64,000 nt of DNA from positions 310,001-374,000 of the forward strand of contig CAVOGY010000005.1 of assembly GCA_963695675.1 (NCBI GenBank), given 5' to 3'. Positions within the stretch are counted from its first letter, which is position 1. Every line of letters starts with the position of its first letter. This document shows, in pieces, positions 1-7,632 of this stretch. This stretch comes from DASUPK01 sp963695675 (GTDB lineage Bacteria; Actinomycetota; Thermoleophilia; Solirubrobacterales; 70-9). The position numbers and the translations under genes were made by a program. A model generated the notes under the pieces. That model saw nothing but the letters and a program-made list of their open reading frames with translations. It had not been told where the DNA came from and did not search any database.

Positions 1-1
1 T

Positions 2-460
2 CACGCCGACCCGAACGCACGCGGCGCCTTCGCGGGCCTGTCGCTTCGCCACGACCGTGGGGCGCTGGTGCGCGCGGTGCTCGAGGGCGTCGCTTACGGG
101 CTTCGCGACTCGCTCGAGCTGCTGCGCGCGATCGGGGCGCCAGCGCAGGTCGGCCGCGTGTCGGGCGGCGGGGCGCGCAGCGAGCTGTGGCGCCGGATCG
201 TCGCCTCGGTGCTCGGTATGCCGCTCGAGCGCACCGCGGCGGCCGAGGAGGGAGCCGCGTTCGGGGCCGCCCTGCTCGGCGGCGTGGCGAGCGGCGCCTT
301 CGCCGACGCGGCCGAGGCGGTCGCCGCCTGCGTCCGCATCGCCGACCGCACCGAGCCCGATCCGGGCTGGGCATCGGTCTATGACGAGGGATACGCTCGC
401 TTCCGTGAGCTCTACCCCGCCCTGCTGCCCTTCGAAGCGGAGATGAAGGAGGAACGATGA
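2..460 (+). CDS. FGGY-family carbohydrate kinase (xylulokinase-like), C-terminal part
   Basis: This is the last ~152 residues of a sugar kinase; the 5' end lies outside the window. The FGGY C-terminal ATPase lobe is recognisable from NARGAFAGLS, the helix RAVLEGVAYGLRDSLELL, the nucleotide loop GGGARSELWRRI and the closing GLPLER-like strand VLGMPLER. FGGY kinases phosphorylate xylulose or related sugars with ATP in the cytoplasm. The stop overlaps the next start (ATGA), so it is co-transcribed with the Gfo/Idh dehydrogenase, which fits a sugar or polyol catabolic operon. Xylulokinase is the best guess; the substrate cannot be fixed from this fragment. Confidence 0.85.
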   Translation, partial: HADPNARGAFAGLSLRHDRGALVRAVLEGVAYGLRDSLELLRAIGAPAQVGRVSGGGARSELWRRIVASVLGMPLERTAAAEEGAAFGAALLGGVASGAFADAAEAVAACVRIADRTEPDPGWASVYDEGYARFRELYPALLPFEAEMKEER

Positions 461-1454
461 CCGGAGCCGCCGAGCCCGTGCGCTGGGGGATCGTCTCCCT
501 CGCCGGCATCAACGACCGCGTCCTGCCGGAGCTGGAGGACTCGGACGCGATCGAGCTGGTGGCGGTGGCGAGCCGCTCGGAGCAGGCGGCGCGGCGCTAC
601 GCGGAGGAGTGGGGGTTCGCTCGCGCCCACGGCTCCTACGAGGCGCTGCTCACCGACCCCGATCTGGAGGCCGTCTACGTGCCGCTGCCGAACCTCATGC
701 ACGTCGAGTGGGCGATCCGAGCGCTCGAGGCCGGCAAGCATGTGCTCTGCGAGAAGCCGCTCGGCCGAGCGCGCCGCCGAGGTCGAGCGGGCCTTCGACG
801 CGGCGGATGGCGCGGCGCGGATCCTGATGGAGGCGTTCATGTACCGCCACCACCCGCAGACCCGGCGAGCGGCCGAGCTGATCGCCGAGGGCGCGATCGG
901 CGAGCTGCGCGTCGTGCGGTCCCATTTTGGGTTCACGCTGGGCGAGGGGGAGAACATCCGCCTGCGCCCCGAACTCGACGGCGGCGCGCTGATGGACGTC
1001 GGCTGCTACTGCGTGAGCGGCGCCCGGCTGCTCGCCGGCGAGCCGGAGACCGTGATCGGCACGCCAGGTGCTCGGGCCGAGCGGCGTCGACGTGCGCTTC
1101 GCCGCCACGCTGGTCTTCGACGCGGGCGTTCTGGGCCACTTCGACTGCGGGTTCGACGTCCCGGACAACAGCCTCCTCGAGGCCGTCGGCTCGGATGGGA
1201 CGCTGAGTATCCCCACCCCCTTCTTGGTCGGCGCCCCGGGGATCGAGCTCGTCCGCGGCGACGCGACCGAGCGGGTCGAGGTCGCCCCCGCCCCCGCCTA
1301 CCGGCTTGAGTTCGAGAACATGAGCGCGGCGATCCGCGGCACCGCGGAGCCGCTGCTGGGGCGGGACGACGCGCTCGGCCAAGCGCGGGCGATCGAGGCC
1401 CTCTACCGCTCGGCCGAGCGCGGCGGCGAGGCGGTCGCGGTCGGCGCTCCCTGA
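457..1454 (+). pseudogene. Gfo/Idh/MocA family oxidoreductase, two +1 frameshifts
   Basis: The reading frame begins at ATG 457 with a Rossmann N-terminus (WGIVSLAGIN) and reaches the hallmark CEKPL. It then continues one frame over from ~770 (ERAAEVERAFDAAD, then AFMYRHHPQT and DVGCYCVSG). It shifts again at ~1067, where GTPG becomes T-QVLGPSGVDVRF, and runs to the stop at 1454. Both shifts are repaired by removing one C (in ggccgag near 772 and acgccag near 1065). The joined product is ~331 aa, the normal family length. These enzymes are NAD(P)-dependent sugar or inositol dehydrogenases. It lies in an operon with the upstream kinase. Either a recent pseudogene or two consensus errors. Confidence 0.8.
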
Positions 1455-1460
1455 TAGGCC

Positions 1461-2339
1461 GTGACCGAGGTCTGGTTCGTCGGCGTCAAGACCGCCGGGT
1501 CGCTGATCCATCGCGCGATCTCGCTGTGGTGGGAGCTGCTGCCGGCGCCGTGCGAGGTGCGCGGCGTCGACGTCGAGCCCGGCTCGCCCGGCGCCCGCTA
1601 CGTCGAGCTGCTCGAGGAGCTGCGCACCGCCCCGGAGCGCGTCGCGGGGGCGGTGGTCAGCGTGCACAAGGTCGGGCTGTTCGAAGCCGGGCACCGGCTG
1701 TTCGCCGAGCTCGACCCGATCGCTCGCGCTTGCGAGGAGATGAACGCGGTGCGCCGGGCCGGCTCTGACCTGCACGGATACGCGCGCGACCCGATCTCGG
1801 TCGGCCGCGTCGTCGATCGCATCTGGCCGCGGCGCGAGGGTGAGGTGGTCTGCATCGGAGCCGGGGGCACGGCCAGGGCACTGATCTACCACCTGCTCGC
1901 GATCCGCGCGGACCCGGTAAGGGTCGTGTGCGCCGACCGCAGCGAGGCGGTACTGGGTGAGGCGGCCCGGCTCGCGCCGCGGCCGATCGTCGTTCGGGCA
2001 GGCGACAGACCCTGGGACGAGCTGATCGCCGCCGCGCCGCCCGGCTCGCTGATCGTCAACGCGACCGGCCTCGGCAAGGACCGCCCCGGCTCACCGATCA
2101 CCGAGCGGGCTAGGTTCCCGGAGGGGGCCGTCGTCTGGGAACTCAACTACCGCGGCGAACTGCATTTCCTGGACCGCGCCCGCTCCCAGGCAGCGGAGAC
2201 CGGGCTCGAAGTCCACGACGGCTGGCGTCTGTTCTGCCACGGCTGGGCGGCGGCGCTGGGATCGGTGCTCGGGCTGGACGACGACCCCGAGCTCGGCGAG
2301 CGCTTCGCCGCGGCGGCGGCCGCGATCCGGCCGGGCTAA
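1461..2339 (+). CDS. Shikimate dehydrogenase-like (AroE family) protein
   Basis: 292 aa, GTG start 6 nt after the previous stop. An N-terminal substrate domain contains VVSVHKVGLF, whose Lys matches the catalytic Lys of shikimate dehydrogenases. It is followed by a Rossmann domain with GAGGTARA (residues ~133-140) and NATGLGKDRPGSP, typical of AroE. The protein has the family length. However, the shikimate-binding SxS motif near the N-terminus is not evident (FVGVKTAGSLIH instead), and the neighbours are sugar-catabolic genes. It may therefore act on another polyol, quinate or a sugar-derived acid rather than in aromatic biosynthesis. Confidence 0.75.
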   Translation: MTEVWFVGVKTAGSLIHRAISLWWELLPAPCEVRGVDVEPGSPGARYVELLEELRTAPERVAGAVVSVHKVGLFEAGHRLFAELDPIARACEEMNAVRRAGSDLHGYARDPISVGRVVDRIWPRREGEVVCIGAGGTARALIYHLLAIRADPVRVVCADRSEAVLGEAARLAPRPIVVRAGDRPWDELIAAAPPGSLIVNATGLGKDRPGSPITERARFPEGAVVWELNYRGELHFLDRARSQAAETGLEVHDGWRLFCHGWAAALGSVLGLDDDPELGERFAAAAAAIRPG

Positions 2340-2820
2340 GAGTGCATTGGAAACCTCGTCCAAGTTGGGCGAAGTCAGGAATGGCCGCTCGTGGGAAATC
2401 CGCCCCGAGCAGCGATTTCCCGTCCTCAGTACCCGAGCGCGAACTTGGCGTCCTCGGACATCATCTCGCGCACCCTCCATCTGGTCCCGTGACGATCCGT
2501 GTCCTCAGGTGCCTTCTTGCAGGCATTTCGCTTGGTCTTCGTGCTCTTGAGTCTCGGCTGTCCGGTTCGTCTCGACGCGTTCGTTTGCGTTTAGTTTGCA
2601 CGTACTCCTCAATAGCTGGGGTGGTAGCCAATGCGAGTCTTCGAACAGCCGGGGATGAGGCGCAATCGCTAGCAGTCGTCCGGACCTGAATGGCTCTTGC
2701 CCGCGAGAGGGCATAACTCGGCACCCAGGAAACTCGCTCGCCCGCTCCACGTGAGGACATCCTCCCCTACCCCTTCTTCCCCCCAGATTCGGATCCTCCG
2801 GGGCGTAACGCTCCAGAGCG
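2340..2820. other. 481-bp gap without a convincing gene
   Basis: Overlapping ORFs of 67-115 codons exist on both strands, but none shows a domain, a ribosome site or consistent codon usage, and G+C is lower than in flanking genes. The only recognisable content is a short coding scrap at 2426-2467. Near 2805-2825 there is a GCGT-type inverted repeat that could help terminate the minus-strand flavoprotein gene. Confidence 0.5.
2426..2467 (-). pseudogene. C-terminal scrap of a MIP18/DUF59-family gene
   Basis: Read on the minus strand this encodes EMMSEDAKFALGY followed by a stop, identical to the C-terminus of the intact DUF59 gene at 11639-11947. The ~39 bp match has only 3-4 mismatches. Upstream the similarity fades: a Trp appears where the intact gene has PPW, and the spacing is off by one residue. 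It is most simply a decayed second copy. Confidence 0.6.
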
Positions 2821-4473
2821 TCATTCGCGCTCCGCCAGGTACTGGTGGATCAGCCGTACCGCCATCGAACCCTCGCCGACGGCGGAGGCCACTCGCTGGT
2901 TCGAGCCGTGGCGGACGTCTCCGGCGACGAAGACGCCCGGCATGCAGGACTCGAGCAAGTAGGGATCCCGATCGAGCGGCCAGTCGGCCGGACGGCCTCC
3001 CAGGTCACGGCCGGAGACGATGTACCCACCGTCATCGCAGATGAGCTTTCCCTGCAGCCAATCCGTGTGTGGGGAGGCGCCGATGAAGATGAACACCGCA
3101 TCGGCGAGGACGGGGTCGCGCGTTTCCTGTCCGTCCCGCTTCAGGGTCAGCGACTCCAGGCGGTCGCTGCCGCCGGCCGCGGCAAGCTCCGTCCGGGTCA
3201 GGACCTCGATATTGCCCGTCAGCTCGATCTGATCGATCAGGTACTGGCTCATCCCCTTTGCGAGCGAGTCGGCCCGGATCAGCATCGTCACCTTGCGGGC
3301 ATAGCGAGCGAAGTTGAGCGCCCACTGGCCGGCGGAGTTCGCCCCGCCGACGATGAACACGTGCTGATCGACCTGGTCCTGGGCATCAAGGGCGGAGGCG
3401 CCGTAGTAGACGCCGGCGCCGATCAGCTCCGACACGCCGGCCGCGGTGAGCCGACGGTACGAGACCCCGGTGGAGATCAGCACGCTGCGGGCCCTGAGCG
3501 TGGTTTGATCAGAGAGGTGGAGGATGTGGTCGTCGTCCCGCCAATCGATGCCTATCACGTCGCGCGGGCGCACGATTTCGGCACCGAAACGGCGTGCCTG
3601 GATGATCACCCGCCGTGTTAGCTCCGCTCCGCTGAGTCCCGCGTGGAAGCCGAGGTAGTTCTCGATCCGCGGGCTCTGTCCGGCCTGGCCGCCGGGTGCT
3701 TCACGCTCGATTATCACCGTGCTCAGGCCCTCCGATGAGGCATACACGGCCGCCGCCAACCCCGCCGGCCCGCCTCCCACGATCACCAGGTCATAGTGAT
3801 CGAGCGTTGGGCGGGTGGCGATCCCGAGCTGGCTGGCGAGCTCGACGTTGGTGGGCTGCGCCACCGCGACGCCATCGGGGAACACGGCGACGGGCAGGTG
3901 GGCGCGATCTGGCTCGGCGACCTCCTCGAGGAGGCTTTTTCCCTCGTCGAGGTCCGGGTCCAACCACTTGTAGTGGATGTTGTTGCGCCCCAGGAACTGC
4001 CGGATGGTGTGGCCCCGCGACGAATCCCGCTCCCCCACGATCCTCACTCCCGCTGCGTCGCGGTCACGGGCGCCTTGCCAGCCATCGAGGAGGTCCGAGA
4101 CGATCGGAAGCAGATCCCGCTCGCCATCGAACGGCTTGACCAGGAAGTGATCCAGCGCCACCCTGTTGATGGCGTCGACCGCGAGCTCGAAGTCGGCGTG
4201 CCCGCACAGCAGCACCGTTCGCGCTTCTGGATGCAGCTTTCGTCCCTCCCTCAGCAGGTCGAGGCCCGCCATCTCGCGCGCATGCTGGTCGGCGATCAGG
4301 AGGGCTACCAGCTCCCCGCGGTCCTTGAACTCGCGGAGAGCTTCCATCGCCGGGGGTGCCGTGTCGAAGCCTGCGGCCCTAAATCCCCGGGAAGCAAAAC
4401 CGCGATGGAGGTGGCGCTCGAGCGCTTTCGCCATCCGCGAGTCGCTCCCCACAGCGAGCAGTACAGGCTGCAT
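2821..4473 (-). CDS. Response-regulator/thioredoxin-reductase-like FAD flavoprotein
   Basis: 550 aa. Residues 1-130 look like a receiver domain (Asp62 in LIADQH, Lys113 in LVKPFD). Residues ~140-220 form a small thioredoxin-fold-like segment. From ~227 there is a TrxR-type two-dinucleotide-fold domain with FAD motif GGGPAG (233-238), an NAD(P) motif VGGANSAG and the C-terminal FAD motif AGDVRHGS. Where thioredoxin reductase has its redox CxxC, this protein reads VYYGASALDA with no Cys, so it cannot use the classical disulfide mechanism. It belongs to the known fused response regulator/FAD reductase group. Upstream sequence has TATAAC 9 nt before the ATG. It may be preceded in the same direction by the coiled-coil gene. 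Confidence 0.85.
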   Translation of the reverse strand: MQPVLLAVGSDSRMAKALERHLHRGFASRGFRAAGFDTAPPAMEALREFKDRGELVALLIADQHAREMAGLDLLREGRKLHPEARTVLLCGHADFELAVDAINRVALDHFLVKPFDGERDLLPIVSDLLDGWQGARDRDAAGVRIVGERDSSRGHTIRQFLGRNNIHYKWLDPDLDEGKSLLEEVAEPDRAHLPVAVFPDGVAVAQPTNVELASQLGIATRPTLDHYDLVIVGGGPAGLAAAVYASSEGLSTVIIEREAPGGQAGQSPRIENYLGFHAGLSGAELTRRVIIQARRFGAEIVRPRDVIGIDWRDDDHILHLSDQTTLRARSVLISTGVSYRRLTAAGVSELIGAGVYYGASALDAQDQVDQHVFIVGGANSAGQWALNFARYARKVTMLIRADSLAKGMSQYLIDQIELTGNIEVLTRTELAAAGGSDRLESLTLKRDGQETRDPVLADAVFIFIGASPHTDWLQGKLICDDGGYIVSGRDLGGRPADWPLDRDPYLLESCMPGVFVAGDVRHGSNQRVASAVGEGSMAVRLIHQYLAERE

Positions 4474-4577
4474 TTCAAACCAGTTATAGCTTCGTGCCGC
4501 CGGTGTTGATCCCCGCAGCCCGGCGGGTCAGTTGGCGGGCTTGATACTCGACTATCAGGGCTGCGCCATCTCACGGA

Positions 4578-5048
4578 CTAGTGCAAGACAGCAACGATCA
4601 AGCCGACCGCAGCGATGGTGGTAGCAAGCAAGGCGACCGCCAGCGAGAGGGTCGCGTATTTGAGCGCCTCCCGGTCTGGGGCATAGGCTGCTACCCAGCT
4701 CTGCACCTTCCTGGCCACCTGCCTAGCCGCCGACTTCTTGTCCTCGGCCGCCTCGACCTCGACCTCGTCCTCCCCATAAGGGTCGAACGGTCGAGTGGAC
4801 GCCCGGCTCCGCGCTGGTTCGGCTGCTCTCGTCCCATTGCCTGACACGGACTCGAGCTGCTCCCTCCTACTGGCCGAGGCGATTCGCTCCGGCAACTGGT
4901 CGATTGCGGCCACAATCCGCAGGAGCATCTCGTCCACGCGCTGCAGCTCTTCCAGCAGAATCTCGTCCACGCGCTGCAGCTCTCGCAGCAGTATCTCGTC
5001 CACGCGCTCCAGCTCTTCCAGCTGGTCAGGAGGCTGCACGACGGCCAT
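4578..5048 (-). CDS. Hendecad-repeat coiled-coil protein with C-terminal membrane anchor
   Basis: 156 aa, unrecognised. Residues 12-44 are three nearly identical 11-residue repeats (ELERVDEILLR, ELQRVDEILLE, ELQRVDEMLLR), predicting a right-handed coiled coil. A charged linker rich in E, A and R follows (~60-115). One membrane segment closes the protein (~126-155, ALKYATLSLAVALLATTIAA). The likely topology is a cytoplasmic coiled coil tethered by a tail anchor. Function unknown; it could scaffold or multimerise at the membrane. It lies 104 bp upstream of the REC-flavoprotein gene on the same strand. Confidence 0.6.
   Translation of the reverse strand: MAVVQPPDQLEELERVDEILLRELQRVDEILLEELQRVDEMLLRIVAAIDQLPERIASASRREQLESVSGNGTRAAEPARSRASTRPFDPYGEDEVEVEAAEDKKSAARQVARKVQSWVAAYAPDREALKYATLSLAVALLATTIAAVGLIVAVLH
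4917..5015. repeat. Three tandem 33-bp repeats
   Basis: In-frame tandem repeat encoding the 11-residue units of the coiled-coil protein. The copies are nearly identical at DNA level (shared core tcgtccacgcgct), so the unit could expand or contract by slippage without a frameshift. Confidence 0.85.
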
Positions 5049-5157
5049 GCGACCACTTACGCCGCTTGCGGTCGTTCACCTGCATCGCGAAACCGCAGTT
5101 GCCTCACCACCCACCCGAGGTGGGATTAGGGATTCAACCCAGACTGGGCTATGGATA

Positions 5158-5197
5158 CTCCCAGTCGTGAGCGGCTTCTCCCAGTCGTGAGCGGCTC
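5158..5197. repeat. 20-bp tandem direct repeat (two copies)
   Basis: The unit ctcccagtcgtgagcggct is present twice back to back in the gap between the coiled-coil gene start and the SnoaL-like gene stop. No function visible. A small inverted repeat (CCACC-cga-GGTGG) lies just upstream near 5110-5124. Confidence 0.8.
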
Positions 5198-5229
5198 AGC
5201 GACGCTCCGGGTCCAAAAGACCAGGGGCG

Positions 5230-5646
5230 CTACTCCCGCAGCCCGGCGGCTTCGAGGGCCTCCGTTCGTTCGGTGAAGGCGGCCCGCCTCCGGAGCTTTC
5301 CTTGCTCGAACCAGTACGCCGAGAACACACGCATCTCGACCTCCACACCACTTTCACGTCCTCGACCGCGGAGCAGCTCGGTGACCACGAGCACGTCGCC
5401 TTCGACGTGGAGGACCTCGTCGAGCGTCACCCGGAAGTCCTCCCACTCGGATCGAATGACGTTCATCCACTCCTGCATCGCCTCCGGGCCTCGGTACATA
5501 CCCTCGACGCCAGGAAAGGCACCAGTGGCGCCCCATTCCACATCGGGAGTGCCGATTTCCCGGGCAAGCTCCAGGAGCGCCGATGCGTCGCCCCGGTTGA
5601 AGGCCTCGTAGCCGCGCTTGAGGGTCTCGACGTTCTCCTCCGACAT
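5230..5646 (-). CDS. SnoaL-like (NTF2-fold) protein, copy 1
   Basis: 138 aa from MSEENVETLKRGYEAFNRGD. Typical cone-shaped SnoaL/NTF2 fold: N-terminal helix, PDVEW strand, YRGPEAMQEW, then beta strands and the family tail RTEALEAAGLRE. These proteins bind small hydrophobic ligands or act as isomerases or cyclases; the substrate is unknown. I place the start at Met 5646, not at the longer ORF start, because an identical start context occurs in two paralogous sites and a GATACT -10 box lies 9 nt upstream. No Shine-Dalgarno sequence. Confidence 0.8.
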   Translation of the reverse strand: MSEENVETLKRGYEAFNRGDASALLELAREIGTPDVEWGATGAFPGVEGMYRGPEAMQEWMNVIRSEWEDFRVTLDEVLHVEGDVLVVTELLRGRGRESGVEVEMRVFSAYWFEQGKLRRRAAFTERTEALEAAGLRE

Positions 5647-5655
5647 CGCCCACGC

Positions 5656-5661
5656 AGTATC
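5656..5661 (-). promoter_or_regulatory. -10 box GATACT of SnoaL copy 1
   Basis: GATACT followed by GCGTGGGCG and the ATG. The same 15 bp precede the starts at 6470 and 10356. With no ribosome site, the transcript would begin within a few bases of the start codon. Confidence 0.55.
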
Positions 5662-5782
5662 TCGCGACCGTCGCCGCGACTCCGCGGTCACGACCTCCAC
5701 GATCTCCCAGACTCCGGCCAATCTCCGATAGTACGACAGTCGTAGTACTTATGAACGACCCTTCCGACGAAAGGAAAAGCCG

Positions 5783-5899
5783 ATGACAGTCAACCGAAAA
5801 GCCTGGATCGCAATCGGAGTTCTCGCGGTGGTCGCGGCGATCGCCGTGATAGCTCTCGTCGCCTCCGGCGGCGGTGGTAGCGCGGGCGGCGCCTACTGA
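5783..5899 (+). CDS. 38-aa single-pass membrane miniprotein
   Basis: Small ORF starting MTVNRKAW, then one membrane helix (IAIGVLAVVAAIAVIALVAS) and a glycine-rich tail SGGGGSAGGAY. A good ribosome site, AAGGAAAAG, lies 5-7 nt before the ATG. The N-terminal Lys/Arg before the helix predicts N-in topology. Function unknown; Gly-rich ends of this kind occur in small actinobacterial membrane peptides. Divergent from the SnoaL-like gene at 5230-5646. Confidence 0.55.
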   Translation: MTVNRKAWIAIGVLAVVAAIAVIALVASGGGGSAGGAY

Positions 5900-6065
5900 C
5901 CCGCGCGGCCCGGCCAGGCCTCCCCCACCCGGACCCGGGCTAGTCGCGTCTCCGCACGTGCGGAAAGCTCAGGCGCGACCCTCGGGTTCGGGTTTCTTAG
6001 GCCCGCGGCCCCGGCACACTGTCCAACTGACCGGCGCGCCCCGTTGCGCTGTTCGTCCAAAGCGG

Positions 6066-6470
6066 CTACTCCCGCAGCCCTGCGGCTTCGAGGGCCTCGG
6101 CTCTCTCCCGATAGGCCCTGACGCGGGTGACTCGGCCGCCGCGCACGGTCCAAATCAATGTGATGCGCTGGTTAACGGGAAGACCGCTGCCGCGACCCCG
6201 GCCACTGATCCGCAGGTTGGCAAGCACGTCGTCCCCGGACTCGAGGATGCTCCCCTCGAGACGGAAGTCGACCTGCTCGAACGCCTCCCACCAGGCCAGA
6301 AAGGCGTTTCGAACATCGTCGAACCCGCGACGCGTTCCCCAGTCGCCCCACAGCCCCGAGACGTCGTCCCACTCGATCTCGGGGTCGTAAAGCTGGGGAA
6401 ACGCTTCCCAGTCCTGCCTCCGCTGAGCATCGAGCACGGCGTGTACGACCTCGACGTTCTCCTCCGACAT
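6066..6470 (-). CDS. SnoaL-like (NTF2-fold) protein, copy 2
   Basis: 134 aa from MSEENVEVVHAVLDA. It has the SnoaL layout: helix, PEIEWDDVSGLWGDW, RRGFDDVRNAFLAWW, ILESGDDVLANLRISGRGRGSG, strand pair, and the tail YRERAEALEAAGLRE shared with copy 1. The longer upstream ORF is not used: its first 47 codons include the dispersed repeat and the -10 element. Ligand unknown. Copies 1 and 2 differ through most of the body but share both ends, so they are old paralogs. Confidence 0.8.
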   Translation of the reverse strand: MSEENVEVVHAVLDAQRRQDWEAFPQLYDPEIEWDDVSGLWGDWGTRRGFDDVRNAFLAWWEAFEQVDFRLEGSILESGDDVLANLRISGRGRGSGLPVNQRITLIWTVRGGRVTRVRAYRERAEALEAAGLRE

Positions 6471-6479
6471 CGCCCACGC

Positions 6480-6485
6480 AGTATC
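6480..6485 (-). promoter_or_regulatory. -10 box GATACT of SnoaL copy 2
   Basis: GATACT, then GCGTGGGCG, then ATG 6470: identical to the element before 5646 and 10356. Near-leaderless arrangement. Confidence 0.55.
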
Positions 6486-6506
6486 TCTCGAACGGAGTGG
6501 CGCTTT

Positions 6507-6523
6507 CATGCAAAGCGGTGCTT
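6507..6523. repeat. Dispersed short repeat, copy A
   Basis: CATGCAAAGCGGTGCTT. It shares all but one base with copies at 7506 and 10839. AAGC and GCTT form a short inverted repeat. A related CGTCCAAAGCGG string occurs at 6051 and 6526. Confidence 0.6.
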
Positions 6524-6558
6524 CTCGTCCAAAGCGGCGGTTTCTCCACCGTCCTTGC

Positions 6559-6585
6559 CTACTCCGACAGCCCGGCGGCTTCGCC
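6559..6585 (-). pseudogene. SnoaL-family C-terminal tail scrap
   Basis: Minus-strand GEAAGLSE followed by a stop, matching the family tail EAAGLRE/SE. No body of the gene remains upstream; the divergent cupin starts 68 bp away. Only a short match, so moderate confidence. Confidence 0.45.
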
Positions 6586-6639
6586 CGGTGAGAACCCGCT
6601 CTTCTGATCACAGGCGTTGCGCTGCACTCGACCCTCGGC

Positions 6640-6645
6640 TAGGGT
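6640..6645 (+). promoter_or_regulatory. Leaderless -10 box TAGGGT for the cupin gene
   Basis: TAGGGT, 7-nt spacer, GTG at 6653. This places the transcription start at the start codon. No ribosome site is present. Confidence 0.6.
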
Positions 6646-6652
6646 CGACCCG

Positions 6653-6982
6653 GTGGAGATCGCGCCCGGCGTCTTCGTTTCCAGCCTCACGACGGCTGAT
6701 GGCTGGGAGCCCGATCCCGACGTAGGCGGCGAGATGCACGAGCTGCACCACGAAGGGGTCTGGGCCGGACTTTCGCGATTCACGGACGCCGGCGATGAGG
6801 TTGTGAAATGGACCCTCGAAGAGCGTGAGACCGCGCTGGTTCTCGAGGGCGCGGCCACGATCGAGATCGAGGGAGGCCCGACAATTGAGGTCAAGGAGGG
6901 CGACCTCTTCTCGATTCCAAAGGGTGCCAGCACGACGTGGCACCTGACCAGGCCGTTCAGGGAATTCTGGGTGCTGGGATAA
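6653..6982 (+). CDS. Cupin-fold protein
   Basis: ~109 aa. A single small beta-barrel is indicated by ETALVLEGAATIEIEGG, then EVKEGDLFSIPKG and the closing strand REFWVLG, close to the DUF861/cupin_3 pattern. The metal-binding His of classical cupins is mostly absent (ALVLEGAA, TTWHLT), so binding of a metal is uncertain. I choose GTG 6653 over the upstream ATG 6617 because the TAGGGT box sits exactly 7 nt before it. Ligand and role unknown. Confidence 0.7.
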   Translation: MEIAPGVFVSSLTTADGWEPDPDVGGEMHELHHEGVWAGLSRFTDAGDEVVKWTLEERETALVLEGAATIEIEGGPTIEVKEGDLFSIPKGASTTWHLTRPFREFWVLG

Positions 6983-7065
6983 GCCGTCTACTCCGTCGCC
7001 GCTTTCCCGTACATCCGCCGAGCTAAGAGGGAGTAGAGTCGAAGCATCGACTCAGAAAGGTAACT

Positions 7066-7344
7066 ATGCATATTGTCGTGCAGCACCGGATCACCGATCC
7101 GGAGAAGTTCTTCTCGATTGACGCCGAAGAGGTTGCTGGAGGGGGGCCACCTGGTGTCCAGGGGCAGACGTTCTTTCCGTCGCCGGACGAGACGGTGGCC
7201 GTCTGCGTGTGGGAGGCGGATTCGATCGACGCGGTCCGTGACTACCTCGACCCGGCTACCGCCGGCGCGAGTGAGAACACGTATTTCGAGGTCGACGAGC
7301 AGCGCGCGGTGGGCCTCCCAGAGGCTGCAGCCGCAGGCGCCTAA
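7066..7344 (+). CDS. Small conserved alpha/beta protein, function unknown
   Basis: 92 aa starting MHIVVQHRITDPEKFF. The strand-helix pattern, VAVCVWEADSIDAVRDYLD and ENTYFEVDEQRAVGLP suggest a ferredoxin-like (dimeric alpha-beta barrel) fold seen in many small actinobacterial hypotheticals. The ribosome site GAAAGG lies 6 nt upstream. A TAGAGT -10 box is near 7034. A strong terminator follows. Function unknown. Confidence 0.65.
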   Translation: MHIVVQHRITDPEKFFSIDAEEVAGGGPPGVQGQTFFPSPDETVAVCVWEADSIDAVRDYLDPATAGASENTYFEVDEQRAVGLPEAAAAGA

Positions 7345-7366
7345 TAGGGCTTTCGAGCGGCACCCG

Positions 7367-7391
7367 AAGCGCCCCCAACTTGGGGGCGCTT
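7367..7391 (+). terminator. Strong hairpin terminator
   Basis: Twelve-base arms AAGCGCCCCCAA and TTGGGGGCGCTT pair perfectly around a single C (effective loop 3-5 nt), followed by ctcgttg. It lies 22 bp after the stop of the 92-aa protein. Confidence 0.75.
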
Positions 7392-7505
7392 CTCGTTGCT
7401 GCTCCAGTCGTCCGCCGACGCCCGGACGGGCTCTGCATGACGCGACCGAGGACGTCCTCCTGCTCTGCGCGAAAAGCGAGCGTCTGATCGGAAAGTGCTC
7501 CCTTC

Positions 7506-7522
7506 CATGCAAAGCGGCGCTT
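7506..7522. repeat. Dispersed short repeat, copy B
   Basis: CATGCAAAGCGGCGCTT, same orientation as copies at 6507 and 10839; AAGCG-g-CGCTT is palindromic. It lies in the 288-bp gap 7345-7632, which otherwise holds no visible gene. Confidence 0.65.
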
Positions 7523-7632
7523 CGTCGGGCGGCGCCTGCGCCTTCGCCGTCTGCGAGGCGCTTACCTCACGGCCGAGGTCGCGGCCCCGGAGGAGGCGGC
7601 GCCAAATTGACGTTTCGCGAAAGCAGAGCACT

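Noticed and set aside
2342..2760. ORFs of 67-115 codons on both strands in the 2340-2820 gap
   Set aside because: No domain, no ribosome site and no leaderless box in phase; overlapping frames on both strands look like chance.
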